In this document: positions 1 through 5,187 of the stretch, piece after piece | Layout: the number at the start of each line of letters is the position of its first letter | Position numbering within the stretch: the first letter of the stretch is position 1 | NCBI GenBank assembly: GCA_937901265.1 | Contig: CALCHA010000088.1 | Span: 1-5,395 of the forward strand | Origin: an uncultured Phycisphaerales bacterium | GTDB taxonomy: Bacteria > Planctomycetota > Phycisphaerae > WQYP01 | Length of the DNA: 5,395 nucleotides | Direction: 5' to 3' | Position numbers and translations under genes: made by a program | Notes under the pieces: model-generated | Told to the model about the DNA's origin: nothing | Databases searched by the model: none | The model's input: only the letters and a program-made list of their open reading frames with translations

Positions 1-690
1 TTCTATTCCAATACCTCCATTCCCATGACAATCAAGGTACTGCTGGGGGTAGCGATCACCTTCTGCGTGTGGAACGTGGTCGCCGCGGTGCATCCCGCGC
101 CCATGCCAAGCACGCTGATTGGGCTGGTCGTCGCGGTGGGGGGGGAGATGACCGTTGGCCTGCTCATCGGCGTGCTGGTGGGGGCGGCATTCGCAGGCAT
201 TCAGCTCGGAGCGCACCTGATTTCTCAGCAGATGGGCCTGTCGATGGCCACCCTGTACGACCCCTCCTTCGACGAGCAGTCGACGGTGATCGAGCAGGTG
301 GCCTTCTGGATCGCCCTGACGGTGTTTCTCTCCATCGGCGGGCATCGGATGGTGGTGGGGGCGGTGATCGATTCCTACCGCGCGGTGCCGCTGGGCTCGG
401 GGGGCATCTCCGGGCAGGCACTGCTGCCGCTGGCCGCCAACGCCCTGCAGGCGTCCTCTCAGGCCGCCACACGCATCGCGATGCCGGCACTGGTGGCATT
501 CTTTATCGCCACGCTCACGGGGGGGCTGATGTCGCGTTCGATGCCGCAGATGAACCTGATGTCGCTGGGCATCACCATCAATCTCTTCGTGGGGTTTGTG
601 ATGATCGGCGTGGGGCTGACGGGGTGGGCGCTGGTTTCCAGGGACGTGTTTCACGACCTGTTCTACACCTTCGGGCGGCTGTTTGATTAG
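1..690 (+). CDS. fliR: Flagellar biosynthesis protein FliR, 5'-truncated by the window edge
   Basis: FliR is an integral inner-membrane part of the flagellar type III export gate, built with FliP and FliQ and contacting FlhB. The frame is open from base 1, and the visible 229 residues align with the family from a point about 30 residues inside the usual 250-260. The true start is therefore outside the window and the ATG at 25 is internal. Visible residues give hydrophobic segments at about 10-30, 37-70, 98-122, 156-176 and 188-212. The family signature near residues 70-90 is clear: a Gly-Ala-x-x-Ile stretch, then QQMGLSMATLYDP. The C-terminus ends in the usual amphipathic tail. The gene is followed after 11 bases by flhB, matching the widespread fliP-fliQ-fliR-flhB order; upstream neighbours are not visible. 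The identification rests on motif, topology and neighbour together. Confidence 0.95.
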   Translation, partial: FYSNTSIPMTIKVLLGVAITFCVWNVVAAVHPAPMPSTLIGLVVAVGGEMTVGLLIGVLVGAAFAGIQLGAHLISQQMGLSMATLYDPSFDEQSTVIEQVAFWIALTVFLSIGGHRMVVGAVIDSYRAVPLGSGGISGQALLPLAANALQASSQAATRIAMPALVAFFIATLTGGLMSRSMPQMNLMSLGITINLFVGFVMIGVGLTGWALVSRDVFHDLFYTFGRLFD

Positions 691-701
691 AGGAGCCACG
701 C

Positions 702-1784
702 ATGGCGGATGATGCCGGCGACAAGACAGAACCTGCAACCGCGCGGCGGCGGCAGGAGGCCTTTGAGTCGGGCCAGAACGCCAAGTCGCAAGACCTCACG
801 GCCGCGGTGCTGCTCTTCGTGGGGCTGCTCACGCTCTCCCTGACCGGAACCACCATCGTGCAGGGACTCGCCAAGATCATGCGCGAACTGCTGGGCCCGA
901 CGGCCTGGAGCAACCCGCTGGCCCTGGCGGACAATTCGCTGCGCAGCACCACCCCGGTGCTGCTCAGGGTCCTCGCGCCGGTCATGATCGCCGTCTCGGT
1001 GGCCGCCATCCTCGCCGCCGGCATACAGGTGGGCTTCCGCATCACCACCCGCCCGCTGACGCCCAACCTGGCGAAGCTCAACCCCGTGCAGGGCCTTGGC
1101 CGGCTGTTTGGCGGGCAGAACTTCATGCAGCTCGGGATGAATCTGCTCAAGCTGCTGATCATTTCGGTGATCGCCTACAAGCGCATCAACTTCCACCTGC
1201 CGGCGATCATCGGGCTCTCGGGGATGAGCTTTCCGGCCAACTTCTCCGCGGCGATGGTCATCATCTACGACCTCGCCTGGCGCGTGGCGGTGGCGCTGCT
1301 GATTCTCGCGTCGCTGGACTGGCTTTATCACAAGTGGAAGTTTGAACGCGACATCCGCATGACCAAGCAGGAAGTAAAGGATGAGGCCAAACGCATGGAA
1401 GGCGACATGGAGGCCAAAGGCCGCCGCCGGCAGCTCGCCCGCAAAATGATCATGCAGCGCATTCACCGCGACGTCCCCAAGGCCGACGTCATCGTCACCA
1501 ACCCCACCGAACTCGCCATCGCCCTCCAGTACGATCCCGACGGCATGAGCGCCCCTCGGGTCGTCGCCAAGGGCGCCGGGTTCCTCGCCGCCCGCATCCG
1601 CCAGATCGCCATCCAGTCCGGCGTCCCCATCCTCGAACGCAAGCCCCTCGCCCAGACGCTCTACAAGACGGTGGACGTCGGCCAGGAAGTCCCGCCCGAA
1701 CTCTATCAGGCGATCGCCGAGATCCTGGCCTACGTCTACGAACTGGCCGGGAAGGGGCGTCGGGAGCTGCGCAAGGCGGGGTGA
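702..1784 (+). CDS. flhB: Flagellar export switch protein FlhB
   Basis: FlhB sits in the flagellar export gate and switches substrate class from rod/hook to filament after self-cleavage. The 360-residue length is typical. The N-terminus has the family start (DKTEPAT, then a Lys/Arg-rich stretch). Membrane segments lie at about 32-54, 86-110, 143-160 and 184-206. The linker after the last helix carries the conserved MTKQEVKDE block (residues 220-228), and the cytoplasmic domain follows. The autocleavage site is N267-P268-T269-E270, so the Asn-Pro pair is intact but the usual His is Glu. The C-terminal part has the family VPILERKPLAQ stretch at 308-318. The start is supported by AGGAG at 691-695, six bases before ATG. 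The 11-base gap from fliR implies co-transcription. A hairpin spans the stop codon. SctU of a virulence secretion system is unlikely given the adjacent fliR of flagellar type, though the two families are close. Confidence 0.97.
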   Translation: MADDAGDKTEPATARRRQEAFESGQNAKSQDLTAAVLLFVGLLTLSLTGTTIVQGLAKIMRELLGPTAWSNPLALADNSLRSTTPVLLRVLAPVMIAVSVAAILAAGIQVGFRITTRPLTPNLAKLNPVQGLGRLFGGQNFMQLGMNLLKLLIISVIAYKRINFHLPAIIGLSGMSFPANFSAAMVIIYDLAWRVAVALLILASLDWLYHKWKFERDIRMTKQEVKDEAKRMEGDMEAKGRRRQLARKMIMQRIHRDVPKADVIVTNPTELAIALQYDPDGMSAPRVVAKGAGFLAARIRQIAIQSGVPILERKPLAQTLYKTVDVGQEVPPELYQAIAEILAYVYELAGKGRRELRKAG

Positions 1785-1808
1785 TGCTCACCGTTCACAC
1801 CCACTTGC
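1771..1808. terminator. Possible hairpin between convergent flhB and lipoprotein genes
   Basis: The two genes converge with 10 bases between stop codons. A perfect GGTGA/TCACC stem with a TGC loop (1780-1792) covers the flhB stop. An outer layer, GCAAG (1771-1775) with CTTGC (1804-1808) and GGG (1778-1780) with CCC (1800-1802), could enclose it. There is no T-run on either strand, so this is not a standard intrinsic terminator. It is simply the only structure available to end both transcripts without running far into the opposite gene. Confidence 0.25.
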
Positions 1809-3969
1809 CAAACCCCTCCGCCTGCACTTTCCACTGGCCATTTCTGGGGAAGCCGGCGAGTTTGTCGCCGCCGCGTTCCCAGCCGCCGGCCATCATGCCG
1901 ATCGCCAGCAACAGCCCGCCGTTGCCCGGGTAATACGCCGGCACGTTGGGCCGCTGGAAGTTGCCCCCGCTGACCAGGTATTGGTTCATCGGGGATTCCT
2001 TGACCAGCATTTCGACCGCCATCTCCGGCAGGCCATTGCGTGCGGCGCCCATCGCCATGACCGGAAAATCCCAGCCCCAGACGTTGTCCCACTGCCACAC
2101 ATCGTGCACCTTCTGCATGGTGGCCCGCGCGATCGCCGGATCGATGCCGTCGCCACGCAACACGCCCAGCGCCCCGCACAGCGCGGGGTGTTCATAATTC
2201 ATCGTGGTGTAGGTCTCGGGCATGTTCTCCTGCATGAGGTACACGCCGTTCTGCACGGTCGCCTTGGCGAGCCTGGTCAACACCTCGCCCCACTTGGGAT
2301 TGGCACGCTGCCCGGAGAGGCGCATCCATTCGATCGCCGTCATCAGGCCAAAGCGGAAGGAGGTGAGTTCCCACGTGGGGTTGATCGTGGTTTCGGTCTT
2401 GGCGTTTTCCGAGACGGTCTTCATCGGCGGGCCCAGGACGTATTCGCCCGCGCCGTTGGCCCGCGAGGGATCGTAGTGCGCGAAGCTGGCGAGGAAGTCG
2501 GCGGTGTTCCGCACGATCTCCGACCAGCGCGCCAGCGTCTCCTTCGTCGGTGACTGCCGATAGCACAGCCAGGCGTAATAAATCAGGTGCGGCTGCTGCC
2601 AGATCAACAGCGGCCCCACCGGCGAGGGCGAATCGTGCCCGTCCGGACCGATCATCTTGGGCCAGCGGGCCCCCGCGTACCCCTGCTTCTTCGCCCACGC
2701 CTGCGCGATCGGAAGAATGCGGAAATAGAGCGGCAGCGTGCGCGCAAACTTCGGGAAGCGGTCCCACATCGTGAAATGCGCCGAATGCCAGAAGTGCATC
2801 TCCAGGTGAAATTTGCCATACCAGGAGTTCACCAGCAGCCCCGTCTCGGCACTGGGCAATTCGCCCGCACAGTGGATCGCGGTCAGGTACTGCGAGAGCA
2901 CGATACGCCGTTCAAGCTCCGGCGCGCGGGCGTCGGTGCACTGCCCCAGGTCGATCGCCGCGCCGGTGCTCCAGAATTCCTCCCAGTGCTTCTCGACGGC
3001 CGCGAATGTCTGCGCCACCGGCGGCAGCGGCCCGAGCTGCTGGGTCTGATCAAACGACACGGAGATCTCGAAGTCCCCCTGAGCGATGGGCACCAGGAAC
3101 TGCTGCGGGGCCGAACGCACCTCGCCCCTGCCTGCCGCAAACGCGATGCGCACCCAGTAGCGCGTGGTGTCCATCACCCGCTCCAGCCGCATCAGCCCCG
3201 CATCGCTGGAGACCACGTGGGTCTGGTGTTTCGTCGGGCTGGTCCAGTCCGCTGCCGACATGTCCGGCGAGCCATAGGGAAACGCCAGCAGCACCTGCAG
3301 TTTCAGATCGGCGGCCTTGGCGCATTCGATGCGCAGCGCGACCACGTCCTGCTCCGGATGCACCGCGGTCATCACCTTCACCGGCACGCCGTCGAGCGTG
3401 AAGGCGCTGGTGATGATTCCGCGCCACAAGTCCACGCGCTGCTGGATGTTTTTGATGCGCTCCGCGGCGATCGGCTGGTTGTCGGCAAAGAGCCCGATGC
3501 GCCCCAGGTGGATCATGTGCGGATTCTGCCGCAGATAATTGAACAGGTCCTTCTGGCCGGTCTCGCTGGTGGGGTAGGGCACCTCGCGGCCGTAGGTGTT
3601 GAACATCTGGTAGCGAAAGGCCGCGGGGTCCATGCCCGCCGGCATCGGCAGGGAATGCCAGGCCCAGTGGGCCATCGTGGTGGTGGGGATGGTGCTGAAG
3701 GTGTCGTTGAGCGTCTGCAGGCCGGTGGCGTCGACGTTGAACGCGAAGTTGCCGTTGCCAACGGAGAAGACCGCCTTGGGGTCGATGGCGCTTACCGAGG
3801 GGGCGTGGCGGTCAACGATGGCCTTGCGGTCGAGGGAGGAGGCGGGCAATCGCCCCGGCTTGCCCCTACTCCCGGCGGCGCGCGGGGGCAGGGCATCCTG
3901 GCAGCCACTGACGGCGGCGAGCGTTCCGGCGGCGCCTACCGCTCCCACGAATTTGCGACGTGTCCACAT
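1795..3969 (-). CDS. Tat-exported lipoprotein, six-hairpin glycoside hydrolase-like
   Basis: The product has 724 residues. The N-terminus reads MWTRRKF, then a hydrophobic stretch and a lipobox V20-S21-G22-C23. This suggests Tat export (twin Arg at 4-5) and lipid attachment at Cys23. A beta-rich N-terminal part (about 65-330, starting with VFSVGNGNFAF) precedes an alpha-helical C-terminal part (about 345-700), the layout of GH65-type and related (alpha/alpha)6 glycosidases. The helical part has dense aromatic and acidic motifs: GKFHLEMHFWH (385-395), RWPKMIGPDG (435-444), LIWQQPH (455-461), NPTWEL (530-535) and WGWDFP (631-636). E390, D443, E534 and D634 are candidate catalytic or sugar-binding acids, but I cannot say which. 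Substrate and exact CAZy family are not recognisable to me. An in-frame ATG exists at 4011, but the start at 3969 has the ribosome site and yields a proper signal peptide. The gene stands alone, convergent with flhB and divergent from the receiver gene. Confidence 0.88.
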   Translation of the reverse strand: MWTRRKFVGAVGAAGTLAAVSGCQDALPPRAAGSRGKPGRLPASSLDRKAIVDRHAPSVSAIDPKAVFSVGNGNFAFNVDATGLQTLNDTFSTIPTTTMAHWAWHSLPMPAGMDPAAFRYQMFNTYGREVPYPTSETGQKDLFNYLRQNPHMIHLGRIGLFADNQPIAAERIKNIQQRVDLWRGIITSAFTLDGVPVKVMTAVHPEQDVVALRIECAKAADLKLQVLLAFPYGSPDMSAADWTSPTKHQTHVVSSDAGLMRLERVMDTTRYWVRIAFAAGRGEVRSAPQQFLVPIAQGDFEISVSFDQTQQLGPLPPVAQTFAAVEKHWEEFWSTGAAIDLGQCTDARAPELERRIVLSQYLTAIHCAGELPSAETGLLVNSWYGKFHLEMHFWHSAHFTMWDRFPKFARTLPLYFRILPIAQAWAKKQGYAGARWPKMIGPDGHDSPSPVGPLLIWQQPHLIYYAWLCYRQSPTKETLARWSEIVRNTADFLASFAHYDPSRANGAGEYVLGPPMKTVSENAKTETTINPTWELTSFRFGLMTAIEWMRLSGQRANPKWGEVLTRLAKATVQNGVYLMQENMPETYTTMNYEHPALCGALGVLRGDGIDPAIARATMQKVHDVWQWDNVWGWDFPVMAMGAARNGLPEMAVEMLVKESPMNQYLVSGGNFQRPNVPAYYPGNGGLLLAIGMMAGGWERGGDKLAGFPRNGQWKVQAEGFGKWV

Positions 3970-3976
3970 GGCTATT

Positions 3977-3981
3977 CCTCC
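3977..3981 (-). promoter_or_regulatory. Ribosome binding site that decides the lipoprotein start
   Basis: On the - strand GGAGG lies seven bases before the ATG at 3969. It falls inside the extra 14 codons that a start at 4011 would add. Those codons encode no signal-peptide features, so the shorter start is chosen. Confidence 0.85.
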
Positions 3982-4121
3982 ACATTCGTTCAGAAGCGTG
4001 CGACGCCGCAAGAATCCGCGACGGAGGGTTTTTTGTCCAGTTTTCGCCCCTCACGCAGCCATCGACGGCAGCGCCACTTACACCCGAAAACCGAACACAC
4101 TGCGAACGCTGGCGGGTTCTA

Positions 4122-4159
4122 CGCAAGGGCTGGGCCTCACATTTGGCACAGCCCTTGCG
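4122..4159. promoter_or_regulatory. Long hairpin upstream of the receiver gene
   Basis: CGCAAGGGCTG (4122-4132) and CAGCCCTTGCG (4149-4159) are perfect 11-base inverted repeats. After one G/A mismatch the stem resumes with GCC (4134-4136) and GGC (4145-4147), leaving the 8-base loop TCACATTT. No T-run follows on either strand, so it is not an ordinary terminator. It ends 62 bases before the receiver ATG. It could be a 5'-leader element, an operator for a dimeric regulator, or part of a small RNA. The sequence does not distinguish these. Confidence 0.5.
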
Positions 4160-4166
4160 AAATGAG

Positions 4167-4200
4167 TCCGTCGTACGGAGCCGCGAACACCCATGTTCGC
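4167..4200 (+). promoter_or_regulatory. Two further small hairpins in the receiver-gene leader
   Basis: TCCGT (4167-4171) pairs with ACGGA (4175-4179) around a CGT loop. GCGAACA (4183-4189) pairs perfectly with TGTTCGC (4194-4200) around CCCA. With the 4122-4159 hairpin they form three stems in a row, ending eight bases before the Shine-Dalgarno site. This arrangement would leave the ribosome site single-stranded if all three form. Confidence 0.4.
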
Positions 4201-4221
4201 CTCCGCGAAAGGAGTCCTGTC

Positions 4222-4560
4222 ATGTCCCGTAAAACGGTGCTGCTGATCGAAGAAAATCCCGCCTCCCGCTCCGCCATAAAGTCCCTCCTCCAGCAGCGCG
4301 GATTTGAAGTCACCGGCCATCCCAGCGCTGAAGAAGCCTACCGCTGCAACGGCCATCCTTACGATGTCGCCGTCATCGATGTCCGTCTCCCCGGCCAGCA
4401 GGGCCCCGCTTACGCCCGCCACCTGCGGTCGCTCCATCCCGAGACCCGCATCATTTTCGTGACCGCGGCCAACGCCGTCTCGGAAATCGGCGAGTCCCTG
4501 CCCGGCTCGGCGGTCCTGATAAAACCCGTCGATGTCGACTTCCTCGCCAAGCTGCTCTGA
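4222..4560 (+). CDS. Stand-alone CheY-like response regulator receiver protein
   Basis: The product has 112 residues and is essentially one receiver domain with no output domain. Beta1 is KTVLLIEEN, placing Glu10-Glu11 where CheY has its Mg2+-binding Asp pair. The phosphoacceptor is Asp53 in VAVIDVRLPG. The switch Thr81 is in IIFVTAAN, and the invariant Lys101-Pro102 is in VLIKPVD. The position matching CheY Tyr106 is Val98. The C-terminus is short, leaving only a brief last helix. The start is supported by AAAGGAG at 4208-4214, seven bases before ATG. The reading frame stays open far upstream, but the receiver fold begins exactly at this Met. No kinase or chemotaxis gene is visible, so the partner is unknown. 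It may act as a phosphorelay intermediate or by protein contact. Flagellar control is possible given fliR and flhB nearby, but it is transcribed separately and this link is only a guess. Confidence 0.93.
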   Translation: MSRKTVLLIEENPASRSAIKSLLQQRGFEVTGHPSAEEAYRCNGHPYDVAVIDVRLPGQQGPAYARHLRSLHPETRIIFVTAANAVSEIGESLPGSAVLIKPVDVDFLAKLL

Positions 4561-4581
4561 ATCCCATCGCAGGGCGTTCGC

Positions 4582-4605
4582 TGGTCCACGCGCAGGTGGA
4601 ATCCA
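4582..4605. other. Weak hairpin after the receiver gene, possible degenerate attC-like arm
   Basis: TGG-TCCAC (4582-4589) can pair with GTGGA-AT-CCA (4596-4605) around GCGCAG, with an AT bulge. There is no T-run, so terminator function for the receiver gene is doubtful. On the - strand it contains GTGGACC, the same heptamer found in both attC-like left arms, and lies just after the stop of the VOC remnant at 4614. It may therefore be a worn-down third site. Confidence 0.25.
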
Positions 4606-4613
4606 ACGCACTC

Positions 4614-4746
4614 TCAGTCGGAAACGTTCAACTGCCAGGACAGGCCGAAGCGGTCATTAACCCAGCCGAACCGCGGGCTGAAGCCGTAATTGCCCAGCGG
4701 CATCAACGCCTGGCCGCCCTCGGACAAAATGCCAAACGCTCGCGAC
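4614..4746 (-). pseudogene. C-terminal remnant of a PhnB-like VOC (glyoxalase/bleomycin resistance fold) protein
   Basis: Reading the - strand in the frame ending at TGA 4616-4614 gives a peptide ending in SRAFGILSEGGQALMPLGNY, then GFSPRFGWVNDRFGLSWQLN and VSD. The LSEGG, LMPL, FGWVNDRFG and SWQL blocks are the usual C-terminal strand set of PhnB-like members of the VOC superfamily, which are normally 130-160 residues. Only about 44 residues are recognisable. The frame has no start codon between the TAA at 4820-4818 and the homology. A preceding FLWFE (about 4766-4752) resembles the family's N-terminal FLWFD, so an internal deletion is possible instead of a clean 5' loss. Either way the gene cannot make a functional fold. 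It follows the broken attC-like half site and is probably cassette-derived or a scar of insertion. Confidence 0.68.
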
Positions 4747-4783
4747 AACCATTCGAACCACAAGAAACATTCTACCGCGATGC

Positions 4784-4813
4784 GGGCCGGTCCACAGCAG
4801 CGGGTGGTTATGC
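4784..4813 (-). other. Left half of an attC-like recombination site, right half missing
   Basis: Four bases after the stop of the 65-residue gene, the - strand reads GCATAAC (4813-4807), then CACCCGCT, then G-CTGTGG-A-CCGG. This matches the left arm of the complete site at 5035-5137: GGATAAC, then CCGTCCGAT, then G-CAGTGG-A-CCGAG. The two lone bases G and A, which are unpaired in the complete site, are kept in the same places. No matching right arm (CCACAG followed by a GTT core) occurs before the VOC remnant begins, so the site is truncated and probably inactive. Confidence 0.5.
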
Positions 4814-4817
4814 ACCG

Positions 4818-5015
4818 TTATTTGTCCTGTCGTTTCCCGTTCTCTTCAATCCAAGTTCGAAACTGGCCGAGAGATACGCCGTACCACCGTTTAGAACTTG
4901 ACGGAGCCCACAAGATTCCGCTCGGTTTTACGCGAATGTGTCCAACGACGTTGTTGTCCCCGTCAACGATCTCATGATCCTCATACTTCCGGGGCCGAAA
5001 ATTATTGACTGACAT
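4818..5015 (-). CDS. Small unknown protein, 65 residues, probable cassette gene
   Basis: I do not recognise a named family. The protein starts MSVNNFRPRKYEDHEIVDGD and continues with VVGHIRVKPSGILWAP, then WYGVSLGQFRTWIEE and a charged tail. That pattern suggests three or four short beta strands followed by one amphipathic helix, a compact soluble domain with no signal or membrane segment. The predicted strand-helix order and the buried Trp/Tyr positions argue that it is truly coding. The codons are visibly richer in A and T than those of flhB or the lipoprotein gene, which suggests a different origin. The start lies 19 bases after the attC-like site and the stop four bases before the next attC-like half site, the tight packing of an integron cassette. 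The upstream purine run is close to the ATG. Function is unknown. Confidence 0.75.
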   Translation of the reverse strand: MSVNNFRPRKYEDHEIVDGDNNVVGHIRVKPSGILWAPSSSKRWYGVSLGQFRTWIEENGKRQDK

Positions 5016-5018
5016 GTG

Positions 5019-5025
5019 CCTCCCT
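5019..5025 (-). promoter_or_regulatory. Ribosome binding site with very short spacing
   Basis: AGGGAGG on the - strand ends three bases (CAC) before the ATG of the 65-residue gene, closer than the usual five to nine. No later in-frame Met exists, so either this start is used with the short spacer or initiation is weak. The site sits in the 19 bases between the attC-like core and the gene, as in cassettes that carry their own ribosome site. Confidence 0.55.
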
Positions 5026-5034
5026 AACCAAGGT

Positions 5035-5137
5035 GGATAACGTAATGCCGATCAGTGGCCGAGCCGGCGCCGCGCCGGCTCTCGAATCATGAGAAGTCTA
5101 CCCGCCGGCTCGGTCCACTGCATCGGACGGGTTATCC
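5035..5137 (-). other. attC-like site (integron cassette recombination site)
   Basis: This is a 103-base imperfect palindrome. Outer boxes GGATAAC (5035-5041) and GTTATCC (5131-5137) are exact inverted copies holding the AAC/GTT core of attC. An unpaired spacer follows (GTAATG against ACGG). The inner stem is CCGAT with ATCGG, CAGTGG (5053-5058) with CCACTG (5115-5120), and CCGAGCCGGC (5059-5068) with GCCGGCTCGG (5104-5113). Two extra bases on one arm, 5121 and 5114, bulge out like attC extrahelical bases. The 35-base terminal loop contains a further copy of GCCGGCTC. The core boxes fit the RYYYAAC/GTTRRRY consensus only at AAC/GTT. Orientation is called - because the extra bases are on the left arm when read on that strand, and because genes on that strand end before it and start after it. 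A REP-type palindrome is the main alternative. Confidence 0.62.
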
Positions 5138-5187
5138 GGCATTCTCGCATGAGGCCGAGCGACGCAGGCAGTTCGGCAATCGGATGC
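5138..5187. other. Short spacer between the unknown gene end and the attC-like site
   Basis: The 50 bases between the stop of the partial gene and the attC-like core show no hairpin, T-run or start signal. This matches the short untranslated stretch often found between a cassette gene and its attC. Confidence 0.5.

Larger units (their letters stand above)
3970..4221. other. Divergent intergenic spacer, 252 bases
   Basis: This spacer must carry the promoters of the lipoprotein gene (leftwards) and the receiver gene (rightwards). The left half has no convincing structure. A weak leftward promoter-like pair, TGGACA near 4033-4038 with a poor GATTCT hexamer downstream, is not strong enough to call. 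A T6 run at 4029-4034 has only a four-pair stem (TCCG/CGGA, 4015-4025) before it. The right half, from 4122, holds the hairpins listed separately. I see no small gene here. Confidence 0.6.

Noticed and set aside
69..686. A + strand open frame overlapping fliR in another frame.
   Set aside because: Its Gly/Arg/Ala-rich translation is a typical shadow of a GC-rich gene; the fliR frame carries the family motifs.
3970..4011. Upstream ATG at 4011 as the lipoprotein start.
   Set aside because: It would place 14 extra residues before the Tat-type signal and overrun the strong GGAGG site that serves the ATG at 3969.
4029..4034. T6 run as an intrinsic terminator on the + strand.
   Set aside because: Only a four-pair stem precedes it and no + strand gene ends nearby.
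4122..4159. The long hairpin as an attC or IS end.
   Set aside because: It lacks AAC/GTT core boxes and extrahelical bases, and there is no transposase or target duplication around it.
2587..4560. A very long + strand open frame running through the antisense of the lipoprotein gene into the receiver gene.
   Set aside because: The part before 4222 is Arg/His/Gly-rich with no domain pattern, as expected opposite a GC-rich gene. The receiver fold and its ribosome site both begin at 4222, so there is no fusion protein.
4749..4760. GGTTCGAA on the - strand as a tRNA T-loop, suggesting a tRNA insertion site.
   Set aside because: The flanking bases do not form a five-pair T-stem, and no acceptor, anticodon or D arm is present.
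4596..4901. A + strand open frame of 101 codons.
   Set aside because: It runs antisense to the VOC remnant, the attC-like half site and the 65-residue gene, all of which have better support, and it has no clear ribosome site or domain pattern.
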